A stretch of DNA of 23,703 nt from a virus. The notes under the pieces are model-generated. The model ran no database searches, was not told the origin of the DNA, and saw only the letters and a program-made list of their open reading frames with translations. The DNA is taken from positions 1 through 23,703 of IMG/VR virus record IMGVR_UViG_3300020172_000522; one strand, given 5' to 3'. Shown here piece by piece: positions 12,932-19,735 of the stretch; within the stretch, counting starts at the first letter, position 1, and each line of letters starts with the position of its first letter. A program made the position numbers and the translations under genes.

Positions 12932-13433
12932 CTTAGAAACAAACGGTCTACTGCATGATGTTACCTGCATCCACTGTCTGGGCATCTACGATACGGAGAC
13001 TACTGAAACCCTTGTCTATAATGATGAAGGGGATACCGAGCCGATCGTTCGTGGCTTACAGCGTCTTGAAGATGCTAAACTTATTGTTGGCCACAATATT
13101 ATCAATTACGATATTCCTGTTATTCGCAAGTTGTTTCCCTGGTTTACCGCCAGCGGTACTGCTCTTGATACTCTTGTGCTCAGTCGCATTTGTCACGCCG
13201 ATATTCTGAAGATTGATCAGAAGCGTAAGTGGAAACACATGCCATTGCAGCTATATGGTCGTCACTCCCTTGAGTCCTACGGCTATCGCCTAGGTGAATA
13301 TAAAGGGGCTTTCGGTAAGACAGCAGATTGGAAAGAGTGGAGCCAGGAGATGCAAGACTATATGATACAAGACGTTGTTGTTACGACTAAACTTTGGAAA
13401 CACTTTCAACCATTCCTGGATGGATCACGTTAG
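12915..13433 (+). CDS. DNA polymerase, 3'-5' exonuclease part (T7 gp5-like, split)
   Basis: 172 residues matching the N-terminal proofreading domain of T7 gp5: Exo I IFDLETNGL (Asp6, Glu8), Exo II VGHNIINYDIPV, and Exo III DYMIQDVVVT (YxxxD). LDTLVLSRICHAD and RHSLESYGYRLGEYKG align as well. The frame stops at 13431-13433 right where T7 gp5 continues into the polymerase domain, and the polymerase is encoded in another frame from 13391 on. The protein would proofread, alone or in complex with the polymerase part. Whether the split is natural, bridged by frameshifting, or a sequence error cannot be decided here. Confidence 0.93.
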   Translation: MTLIFDLETNGLLHDVTCIHCLGIYDTETTETLVYNDEGDTEPIVRGLQRLEDAKLIVGHNIINYDIPVIRKLFPWFTASGTALDTLVLSRICHADILKIDQKRKWKHMPLQLYGRHSLESYGYRLGEYKGAFGKTADWKEWSQEMQDYMIQDVVVTTKLWKHFQPFLDGSR

Positions 13434-14662
13434 AACATGACGTTGCCCAGATCCTCACGGAACAAGAACTATATGGATGGTACTTTGATGAGCCTGCTGC
13501 ATGGCAACTTGCACAGACTCTCTACGCCGAGCTTGCTGATCTTAATCAGCTACTACGGGAGCGGTACCCTTACATCGCTGGACCGGAGTTTACTCCTAAG
13601 CGACCTAACAAAACACAAGGATACGTCACCGGAGCTACTTTCACTAGACTGAAGGAGTTCAATCCAACAAGCCGTGAGCACATTGCTTGGGTGATGAAGG
13701 TGCGTCACGGACGTAACTTCGAGAAGATGACAGCAAAGGGCAAGACTGCTATTGATGAAGTTGTTCTCAAGGATCTAGGTACTGAAGAAGCCCTTCAGTT
13801 CTTTCGTTGCCTTGAACTAACAAAACAACTTGGCATGTTATCTGAAGGCAAGAATGCGTGGTTAAAGTTGGTACGAGACAATCGTATTCACCACCACTGT
13901 TCAGTCGCCACTAACACCTTTAGGTGTGCACACCGTAATCCAAATCTCGGGCAGGTACCAAGTGATCTTGAATTTAGAAAACTATTTCGTGCTAGCCCTG
14001 GGTATGTCATGGTTGGCGCTGATCTCGCAGGCATTGAACTTAGAATGCTCGCACACTACCTTGCTCGATATGATGGAGGCAGGTACGGAGACGTTCTTCT
14101 CAACGGTGACATTCACCAAGAGAACGCTGACAAGATTGGAATTTCACGCCGACTAGTAAAGACTGTAACCTATGCGTTTCTGTATGGGGCAGGTGATCAA
14201 AAGATAGGACTATCTTACGATGCACAACTATCACCCAAAGATGCCAAAGCTAAAGGTGCCGAGATCCGTCAAGCTTACATGGATGCAATTCCAGGACTTG
14301 AGAAACTGGTTACTGCGGTTAAGTCCAAGGCGGAATCTGGTTACATCAGCCTGTGTGACGGTCGCCGCTGCGCTGTTGATGGTAGCCACAAAGCCCTTAA
14401 CTACCTACTCCAAGGGAGCGCGGGTATTGTAGCTAAATCTTGGATGATTCACACTCATAATGCAATCAAACAATGTAAAATTAATGCACACCAACTAGCA
14501 TTCGTCCATGATGAATTGCAATTTGAGTGCCCACCTGAATATGCAGACACCCTTTCTTCAGCCCTCACTATTTCATCCCTTACAGCAGGAGAATATCACA
14601 ACCTTAGAATCCCAATTGCCGCTGAAGCAAAAACAGGATTCAATTGGGCAGAAGTCCACTAA
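13394..14662 (+). CDS. DNA polymerase, family A polymerase part (T7 gp5-like, split)
   Basis: 422 residues. Motif A VGADLAGIELRMLAHY, motif B RRLVKTVTYAFLYGAG and motif C AFVHDELQF are intact, and the end TGFNWAEVH matches the C terminus of T7 gp5. The residue equivalent to E. coli Pol I 762 is Tyr (KTVTY), as in T7, which is associated with virulent phages. The only start near the domain edge is a TTG at 13394 with no ribosome binding site; the first ATG comes about 100 residues later, inside the domain. The frame opens at 13391 after a TAA, overlapping the exonuclease ORF by 43 bp. Joined, the two parts would give about 580-590 residues, the size of an intact cyanopodovirus polymerase as I recall it. 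Confidence 0.95.
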   Translation: METLSTIPGWITLEHDVAQILTEQELYGWYFDEPAAWQLAQTLYAELADLNQLLRERYPYIAGPEFTPKRPNKTQGYVTGATFTRLKEFNPTSREHIAWVMKVRHGRNFEKMTAKGKTAIDEVVLKDLGTEEALQFFRCLELTKQLGMLSEGKNAWLKLVRDNRIHHHCSVATNTFRCAHRNPNLGQVPSDLEFRKLFRASPGYVMVGADLAGIELRMLAHYLARYDGGRYGDVLLNGDIHQENADKIGISRRLVKTVTYAFLYGAGDQKIGLSYDAQLSPKDAKAKGAEIRQAYMDAIPGLEKLVTAVKSKAESGYISLCDGRRCAVDGSHKALNYLLQGSAGIVAKSWMIHTHNAIKQCKINAHQLAFVHDELQFECPPEYADTLSSALTISSLTAGEYHNLRIPIAAEAKTGFNWAEVH

Positions 14663-15005
14663 AGTATGCAATAAATGTGGTCAAGAAAAACCTTTGTCAG
14701 ATTTTAGACTTGCAAATGTAAGGGAGAGTCGAAAAAAGTGGTATAGAAATGAGTGCAAATCTTGTGAAAGATTGTACAATAAAGGTAGACAAAATGCCCA
14801 CAAACAGGCAACAGCTAAACCTGATACATGTGAGTTGTGCGGTTCTACAGATTCTACTTTAATTCTAGACCATTGTCATACTACTGAAAAATTTAGAGGT
14901 TGGATTTGCCAACGCTGTAACCATGGTTTAGGGGCTTTTGGAGATAATATTTCCATGCTTCATAAAGCTATATTATACCTTTCTAATCTACCCAAATGGC
15001 AGTAA
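14616..15005 (+). CDS. Endonuclease VII-type HNH protein, start uncertain
   Basis: The conserved part runs from about 14650: VCNKCGQEKPLSDF, NECKSCERLYNKG, then CELCGSTDSTLILDHCHTTE, FRGWICQRCNHGLGAFGDN. This is the recombination endonuclease VII layout (zinc CxxC pairs, catalytic LILDHCHTT, and the GLGxxxDN motif). Members resolve branched DNA or act as free-standing homing endonucleases. The frame is open back to ATGs at 14508 and 14541, deep in the polymerase gene; nearer starts are only TTG 14616 or ATT 14643 (with CAGGA just upstream). I use TTG as a compromise. Its position against the split polymerase gene suggests a mobile endonuclease. Confidence 0.8.
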   Translation: MPLKQKQDSIGQKSTKVCNKCGQEKPLSDFRLANVRESRKKWYRNECKSCERLYNKGRQNAHKQATAKPDTCELCGSTDSTLILDHCHTTEKFRGWICQRCNHGLGAFGDNISMLHKAILYLSNLPKWQ

Positions 15006-15133
15006 AATCTAAAACATCTCTTGGACGTGTACAATTCGAGTCCAAGGCAAAATACAAACACACCCGTCAAGGTAATGGCACTCGTAGTCTTCCTTCGCAT
15101 GGGCGAAAGCTCAAGCGGGGACAAGGTAAGTGA
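14996..15133 (+). CDS. Small basic conserved cyanophage protein
   Basis: 45 residues, strongly basic (MAVKSKTSLGRVQFESKAKY at the start; HTRQGNGTRSLPSHGRKLKR, ending GQGK). The TRQGNG and PSHGRK segments are familiar from small proteins that sit beside replication genes in other cyanophages; function unknown. ATG at 14996 lies just inside the end of the endonuclease gene, and its stop overlaps the GTG start of the exonuclease. Confidence 0.7.
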   Translation: MAVKSKTSLGRVQFESKAKYKHTRQGNGTRSLPSHGRKLKRGQGK

Positions 15134-15903
15134 GTCTATTAATTGACGCTGACTACATTGTCTACAAATGCTGCGCTGCTACCGAAACAGAAGTTGACTT
15201 CGGAGAAGATCTTATCGTCGTTACCTCCCGCTTCAGTGAGGCATACGAATACGTTGAACGAGAACTCTATAACATCGCCAATGACCTTGGATGTTTTGAT
15301 GATTCTATTCTGTTCTTTTCTGATAGCATCAACTTTCGTAAATCTCTTGATCCAGCGTATAAGGGACATCGAAACAGAAAGAAGCCGTGTGGCTACAAAA
15401 GAGTCATCAATAAACTCAAGGAGGAATACAACGTTGTTGTGATGCCTACCCTGGAGGCTGACGACGCTTTAGGTATCTACGCCACCAACCTACCTGGTCA
15501 ACACATCATCTGCAGTCCTGACAAGGACATGAGACAGATACCTGGCCAACTGTTTGACCTTACTCAAGGTGTGGTTGAGATCACCCCAGAAGAGGGTAGG
15601 CGGTGGCACCTAATACAGACTATGGCAGGCGATCAAACCGATGGCTATGCTGGTGTACCTGGTATTGGTATCAAACGTGCTGCAGCTCTTCTTGATGAGC
15701 ATGGTGAAACCTGGAAGACTGTCGTAGATGCTTTTGCTGAGAAGGGTCTCGATGAGTCAGTTGCATTGTTGAATGCACGATTAGCAAAGATTCTTCAATG
15801 TGACGACTATGACTTTTCAACTAAACAAGTCAGACCATGGCTTCCCACCTCCGCCAGTGTTGGACCTAACGATAGAGCAACAGTTCAAGTTGCGTCAGAT
15901 TGA
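15130..15903 (+). CDS. 5'-3' exonuclease (T7 gp6-like, FEN family)
   Basis: 257 residues starting with GTG at 15130 (GTGA overlap with the previous stop). Acidic metal ligands are visible in LLIDADYIVY, LEADDALGIYA and SPDKDMRQIPG, and FSDSINFRKSLDPAYKGHRN matches the T7 gp6 motif TDSVNWRK...YKANR. MAGDQTDGYAGVPGIGIKRA is the helix-hairpin-helix DNA-binding region with further ligands. The enzyme removes RNA primers and degrades host DNA to mononucleotides for phage synthesis. The last 30 or so residues (LPTSASVGPNDRATVQVASD) overlap the next gene and look poorly conserved. Confidence 0.93.
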   Translation: MSLLIDADYIVYKCCAATETEVDFGEDLIVVTSRFSEAYEYVERELYNIANDLGCFDDSILFFSDSINFRKSLDPAYKGHRNRKKPCGYKRVINKLKEEYNVVVMPTLEADDALGIYATNLPGQHIICSPDKDMRQIPGQLFDLTQGVVEITPEEGRRWHLIQTMAGDQTDGYAGVPGIGIKRAAALLDEHGETWKTVVDAFAEKGLDESVALLNARLAKILQCDDYDFSTKQVRPWLPTSASVGPNDRATVQVASD

Positions 15904-16099
15904 AGACGCCTTGAACAGCTCTAAGGGTGAGATAGATGCTATCATCACTCTATTCCTTGCTCTTCAAAAGCAATGCTTTGTGTTGGGCAACAACGTATCT
16001 AATCTCATTAAAAAATGGCCACCACCAATCAATCCGGACCGGAATACTATCGACGAGGCAGTATCCAAGTTTGGGACTTTATTCGAGACCAAGGACTAA
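15809..16099 (+). CDS. nblA: NblA-like phycobilisome degradation protein
   Basis: 96 residues. Residues 19-29 read DLTIEQQFKLR, followed by QIEDAL, then a helix (GEIDAIITLFLALQKQCFVL) and NLIKKWPP. NblA proteins have the form L-S/T-L/I-EQQF-K-L/I-R followed by an acidic helix and a second helix ending near KxxW, so the whole core fits. NblA is an adaptor that delivers phycobilisome subunits to the Clp protease; phages carrying it dismantle the host antenna. It is longer than typical cellular NblA (about 60 residues) owing to a Pro-rich N-terminal extension and a C-terminal tail (PINPDRNTIDEAVSKFGTLF). The ATG at 15809 is preferred to GTG 15800. It overlaps the exonuclease by 95 bp. Confidence 0.75.
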   Translation: MTFQLNKSDHGFPPPPVLDLTIEQQFKLRQIEDALNSSKGEIDAIITLFLALQKQCFVLGNNVSNLIKKWPPPINPDRNTIDEAVSKFGTLFETKD

Positions 16100-16317
16100 A
16101 CTTCCATCTCGGTAACGCAATTAAATACATTTGTCGCGCAGGGCATAAAGACAGCCGCCGTGACGATCTCCGTAAAGCCATCCACTATCTGCAAAACGAA
16201 CTCGAAAATGACATCATCAACCCTTCTGCAGCAAGCCGTCGAATTCCGGAACGCTTTCCAGGTGAAGAACAGTACTACGCCGGCTTCACGGACTATGCAG
16301 AGGCGTTTGATCGTTGA
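16015..16317 (+). CDS. DUF3310 family protein
   Basis: 100 residues. The core QVWDFIRDQGLNFHLGNAIK, YICRAGHKD, DDLRKAIHYLQNELE is the standard DUF3310 pattern, common in phages next to nucleotide metabolism genes. Some relatives are reported as nucleotide kinases, but no nucleotide-binding motif is visible here, so I leave the function open. The C terminus (EEQYYAGFTDYAEAFDR) overlaps the MazG-like gene. It overlaps the NblA-like gene by 85 bp, an unusually deep overlap in a tightly packed block. Confidence 0.85.
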   Translation: MATTNQSGPEYYRRGSIQVWDFIRDQGLNFHLGNAIKYICRAGHKDSRRDDLRKAIHYLQNELENDIINPSAASRRIPERFPGEEQYYAGFTDYAEAFDR

Positions 16318-16588
16318 AGAATTCAAAGAATTTCTCGATGCAGAGAATCAGCTGATCATGGGTCTGACTATTAATGCAGCAGACTGCCTGAAAGAATTGT
16401 CTGATCTTGTTTATGTTTGCTATCAATATGCTGCTAACCTTGGTTGGGATCTCGATGAAGCACTAGACCGTGTACACAAGAGTAACCTATCTAAGCTTGG
16501 AGATAACGGTAAACCTATCTACCGTGAAGATGGCAAGGTCTTGAAGGGACCGAATTACCAACCCCCTAACCTTACTGATCTTGTGTAA
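16208..16588 (+). CDS. mazG: MazG/HisE-like nucleotide pyrophosphohydrolase
   Basis: 126 residues from the ATG at 16208. It shows the all-alpha NTP-PPase metal site: LIVEEFKEFLDA (Glu37, Glu38, Glu41) and CLKELSDLVYVCY (Glu63, Asp66). The end, GWDLDEALDRVHKSNLSKLG followed by YREDGKVLKGPNYQPPNL, is typical of phosphoribosyl-ATP pyrophosphohydrolase-like phage proteins. It would hydrolyse nucleoside triphosphates, perhaps to balance pools or to lower alarmones. Its neighbours, DUF3310 and RNR, support a nucleotide role. The frame extends upstream to 16160 but that part only overlaps DUF3310. Confidence 0.85.
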   Translation: MTSSTLLQQAVEFRNAFQVKNSTTPASRTMQRRLIVEEFKEFLDAENQLIMGLTINAADCLKELSDLVYVCYQYAANLGWDLDEALDRVHKSNLSKLGDNGKPIYREDGKVLKGPNYQPPNLTDLV

Positions 16589-16590
16589 TC

Positions 16591-17979
16591 ATGTCTAAAC
16601 CACCGAAAGAACTTATTGCTCGCACTGGTCGAGTGCAATCTTGGATTGACGATCCAACCAGTCGTTTGCCTGTATCGTGTACAGTCTTCGTTGTTGAAGA
16701 CGAAATGGAAGGTCCAAATGGAATCGAAGCTTCGTGGCGATTCGTTAGTCATGCTCTACGCTATGGAGCGGGCGTTGCAGTGCACCTCTCCAAGATTCGT
16801 AGCAAAGGATCTGAGAATGGCAAGGGTCTTGTGGCATCTGGTCCTGTGTCATTCGCCAAAATCTACTCAACCCTAAATGAGATCCTCCGTAGAGGTGGGG
16901 TCTACAAAAACGGTGCTGTAGTGTGTCATCTTGACCTCAGCCACCCTGATGTACTTGAGTTCATTACTGCTAGCCGAGCTGAACTTCCCTGGGTAAAGCG
17001 TTGTGTTAACATCAACCAACTCTGGTGGGATGCAGCTAGCCGACAAGTTAAAGAAGCACTCCTTGAAGGAATCAAGAAAGGAGACATCTGGCTCAACAAA
17101 ACCAAGGTAGATAAAAATGGAAATCGAATCCGGGGTAACGTATGCCTGGAGGTCTATTTGCCCTCACGAGGTACCTGTCTACTTCAACATGTTAACCTCG
17201 GCCAATGTGAACTCGATGACATTCAAGGTGCATTTGTTCACGGAATGTCCGAACTGTGCAACCTTCACGGAAAAACAGATGTTGGATCTAGCGGAGAATA
17301 CCTCCCTTCAGAGACAGATCGCCAAGTCGGTCTCGGAATGTTGGGTCTCGCAAACCTCCTCCGACAAAACGGAGTAACCTACAAAGAGTTTGGTGCTGCT
17401 CTTAAGGATCTGATCTCGGGTCAAACTGCACAAACTCCTGCACATATCCTTGCTTCAGAGATTCGTGCAGGCATCCTGGCTGCTGCTCAGGTAGCACGAT
17501 TCAATGACATGGATCGAGCCTTCGCTATTGCCCCTACAGCGTCCTGCAGCTACCGCTATAAGGACTTGGATGGGTATACCACCTGCCCTGAGATTGCACC
17601 CCCTATAGCCCGTCAGGTGGACCGTGATAGCGGTACATTTGGCGTCCAGAGCTTTGACTATGGTCCTGTAGAGATCGCGTCTGAAGTTGGCTGGGATGAT
17701 TACAAAGCAGTGTGTGATGGTATTGTCACCCTGCTCGATAAGACTGGGTTGTTGCATGGTTATTCATTCAACTCTTGGTCAGATGTGGTTACCTATGATG
17801 AGCAATTCATCGAAGATTGGTTAGCAAGTCCACAGACTTCTCTTTACTATTCGCTTCAGGTAATGAGCGACGTTCAAGATAAGTCTGATGCCTATGCTGC
17901 ATTGGATGAAGGTGACGTTGACGCATACCTGGAGTCTCTTCTTAATGATCCTGCTCCTGATTGTAATTGCGGCGAATGA
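16591..17979 (+). CDS. nrdA: Ribonucleotide reductase alpha subunit, short cyanophage class I type
   Basis: 462 residues, far shorter than E. coli NrdA (about 760) and lacking the N-terminal ATP cone. The active site is visible: LPVSC (Cys30, equivalent to Cys225), NVCLE (thiyl Cys185, Glu187), LGQC (Cys206, equivalent to Cys462), and the phosphate-binding AIAPTASCSYRY segment. SLYYSL provides the tandem tyrosines Tyr419-Tyr420 that carry the radical from a beta subunit, which class II enzymes lack. The C terminus has a DCNCGE cysteine pair for re-reduction. It makes deoxynucleotides from ribonucleotides. The beta gene follows with an ATGA overlap, confirming a two-subunit enzyme. Confidence 0.93.
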   Translation: MSKPPKELIARTGRVQSWIDDPTSRLPVSCTVFVVEDEMEGPNGIEASWRFVSHALRYGAGVAVHLSKIRSKGSENGKGLVASGPVSFAKIYSTLNEILRRGGVYKNGAVVCHLDLSHPDVLEFITASRAELPWVKRCVNINQLWWDAASRQVKEALLEGIKKGDIWLNKTKVDKNGNRIRGNVCLEVYLPSRGTCLLQHVNLGQCELDDIQGAFVHGMSELCNLHGKTDVGSSGEYLPSETDRQVGLGMLGLANLLRQNGVTYKEFGAALKDLISGQTAQTPAHILASEIRAGILAAAQVARFNDMDRAFAIAPTASCSYRYKDLDGYTTCPEIAPPIARQVDRDSGTFGVQSFDYGPVEIASEVGWDDYKAVCDGIVTLLDKTGLLHGYSFNSWSDVVTYDEQFIEDWLASPQTSLYYSLQVMSDVQDKSDAYAALDEGDVDAYLESLLNDPAPDCNCGE

Positions 17980-18692
17980 ACCCCTATCAAAAACTATTGA
18001 ATCGTAAACGTAAGTGGTCTCCAGTACAGACCACGGCTGGTAAACTTGCTGATGGTGCGGAGGAGACAATCTACCGCGCCCTAGCAATCCGTCATATGGA
18101 ACTACCAGTTGGTGATTTTATTTCAGATGCTCTTAAAAATGAAGTTCCAGAAGTGGCAAGGGATCTCCTTTTGTCCAATATCAAGGACGAAGAGAACCAC
18201 GACCTTGCTCTCGGTTACATCGCCAACGCTATCGGCACTGATGAAAAAGCTGAAGCCGAAGCCAAGAAACTTCGGGACGCCTGGATTGCTCATCCAGATC
18301 ACACGCTCCTCAAGGCACTTGTTGCCGAGCGTGCTATTTTCTTCGTGCTCCTCCCGTTCTTCAGATTTAACGGTGATGCTGGTCTCAGAACAGTAAGTGC
18401 TGATATTAGCCGTGATGAACAAGTACATGTGGCAACAAATAGCTTGGTATGTACTGAGCTTGGTCTCAATTGGAGTCCTTCTCTCGATAAGCTCAGGAAG
18501 GCAACCATTAATTGGGTGATTGAACCATTAGGTAGAAATACCTCCAATAAATATTTGGATAAAAAATTTTGGCTGGATTCCAGCGATAGTCTGATGTATC
18601 AAGGAAAAGCGCCTGAGCTTTCTGACACACGTCGGGCACGAATGCCTGCTTTCTTTGAACATGCAAACCCCAACCTACCTCAATACGCTTGA
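17976..18692 (+). CDS. nrdB: Ribonucleotide reductase beta subunit lacking the radical tyrosine
   Basis: 238 residues. A ferritin-like di-metal site can be traced: Glu42 (HMELP), Glu72 and His75 in DEENH, Glu118 (VAERAIF), and Glu148 and His151 in DEQVH. The position equivalent to E. coli Tyr122, four residues after the first His, is Leu79 (HDLAL), and the first ligand is Glu instead of Asp. The cofactor is therefore probably a metal-only radical store, as in class Ic/Id-like enzymes. The subunit is shorter than E. coli NrdB (376). ATG at 17976 overlaps the alpha stop codon; the longer reading from 17967 is rejected. Confidence 0.9.
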   Translation: MNPYQKLLNRKRKWSPVQTTAGKLADGAEETIYRALAIRHMELPVGDFISDALKNEVPEVARDLLLSNIKDEENHDLALGYIANAIGTDEKAEAEAKKLRDAWIAHPDHTLLKALVAERAIFFVLLPFFRFNGDAGLRTVSADISRDEQVHVATNSLVCTELGLNWSPSLDKLRKATINWVIEPLGRNTSNKYLDKKFWLDSSDSLMYQGKAPELSDTRRARMPAFFEHANPNLPQYA

Positions 18693-18861
18693 GACACATG
18701 GTCTCCAGCTTAACTCTCTTCTGGCTCAACTAGAAGAGAACTTTCCACCTGTTAATCCCCACCCGGATGATCCAAACAATCTCATAATGTACCGCTCGGG
18801 TCAACGTTCTGTTGTCGAGTGGATTCAATACCAACTCAACGAAAAGAACAATGGCTCCTAA
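18661..18861 (+). CDS. Hypothetical small protein preceding the structural block
   Basis: 66 residues (MQTPTYLNTLETHGLQLNSL at the start). The motif HPDDPNNLIMYRSGQRSVVE, followed by WIQYQL, looks strongly constrained and is of a type seen in small cyanophage proteins beside the portal region. Its 5' end overlaps nrdB by 32 bp and its 3' end overlaps the next gene by 11 bp. Function unknown. Confidence 0.7.
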   Translation: MQTPTYLNTLETHGLQLNSLLAQLEENFPPVNPHPDDPNNLIMYRSGQRSVVEWIQYQLNEKNNGS

Positions 18862-19735
18862 GAAACAAAAAGCTGAAGTCAAACAGGCTGTAAAACAGGC
18901 AGCCTCTGGTGGAGTAACTAAGAACGAGCTTCAACAGATTGCTAAGCAAACTGGTGCAACATCTCAGCAGATTGTCCAACAAATGGACATCATCAATAAG
19001 AATGTAAAGCAGGCTGGTGGAGAACCTTCTATTGCTTTAAATTCTGGTGCTGCTAACATGCTTATCAGAGAGGCAAGTAAAGCTGCACCTAGTTATGATA
19101 ACTTCCTAGGACTTGGGCAATCAGCCTTTGGTCCTGGTAATATTGGTAGCACTCTACAGAGCATGGTCGGTAGCCGTTCAACTGGAGGATATATTAATCC
19201 ATTAAGCGGTCAGCAATCAATGACTGCTGCTGTACCTTCCCAAATGATGATTGGTGGTACCATGATTCGTCCTGGTGGACGTGTTGCCATTAATCCCATG
19301 GCTTTTGCTGGTGGTGCTGGCAGCACTAGTGGAACAGGTGGTGCTGGTCCTTACAATGCAGGGAATATGCCTATGAATACAGGTACTAATGACGTTGGAC
19401 CGTTGGCTCCTGGAACTACTGGTGGAAGCACGACTGGTGGTGATCAGCTCGATTACCAATCAATCCTTGATGCTATCGCTGGTATCCAACAACCTGAGTT
19501 TGATATGTCAGCTCTGACTGATATGTTCAACACCCAGTTTGATCAACTGAGGTCTGAGTTTGCCACACGTGATCCTATTCAACTGGCACAACTTGGGCGT
19601 GCATATGGTGGTGATGCTATTCGTGCTCGCCAACGTAACCGCCGGAGTAGCCGTGACTATCGTCGTGGTATGGCCAACAGTGCCTTCAGTCCAGCAGCTG
19701 CTAACCTTGCTATCGGTGGAGGCTTGACCCTGTAA
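18851..19735 (+). CDS. Putative virion-associated protein upstream of the portal
   Basis: 294 residues. A basic N terminus (MAPKKQKAEVKQAVKQAASG) leads into a helical region with GATSQQIVQQMDIINKNVKQ. The middle is Gly/Ser/Thr/Met-rich and low complexity (GGAGSTSGTGGAGPYNAGNM). An acidic helical part follows (DYQSILDAIAGI, TDMFNTQFDQLRSEF), and the end is Arg-rich (RARQRNRRSSRDYRRG) then hydrophobic. The composition suggests a flexible structural protein. Its place just before the portal, where T7 has small head genes (6.7, 7.3), supports a head or tail-assembly role, but no domain is recognised. Its TAATG joint with the portal implies coupling. Confidence 0.7.
   Translation: MAPKKQKAEVKQAVKQAASGGVTKNELQQIAKQTGATSQQIVQQMDIINKNVKQAGGEPSIALNSGAANMLIREASKAAPSYDNFLGLGQSAFGPGNIGSTLQSMVGSRSTGGYINPLSGQQSMTAAVPSQMMIGGTMIRPGGRVAINPMAFAGGAGSTSGTGGAGPYNAGNMPMNTGTNDVGPLAPGTTGGSTTGGDQLDYQSILDAIAGIQQPEFDMSALTDMFNTQFDQLRSEFATRDPIQLAQLGRAYGGDAIRARQRNRRSSRDYRRGMANSAFSPAAANLAIGGGLTL

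Noticed and set aside
13386-13433. Canonical -1 slippery heptamer for the split DNA polymerase
   Set aside because: No codon pair in the overlap fits X-XXY-YYZ in the exonuclease frame; the shift, if real, needs another mechanism or a sequencing explanation.
15052-15072. CACCCGTC as a third phage promoter copy (also at 22521 and 22557)
   Set aside because: Only the ACCCGT core is shared, the GTATACAGG half is missing, and the 22.5 kb copies are explained by the repeated codons for YTRP.
16591-17979. Class II (B12-dependent) RNR
   Set aside because: The short alpha resembles class II in size, but the tandem Tyr419-Tyr420 radical pathway and an adjacent ferritin-like beta gene with ATGA overlap indicate class I.
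17455-18087. Minus-strand ORFs opposite the RNR genes
   Set aside because: Shadows of confidently identified + strand genes; all real genes in the window are on the + strand.
18754-18772. AATCCCCACCCGGATGATCC as a degenerate promoter before the structural genes
   Set aside because: It matches only the first half of the 2764/8533 element and is fully explained by coding for NPHPDDP; too weak without transcript data.
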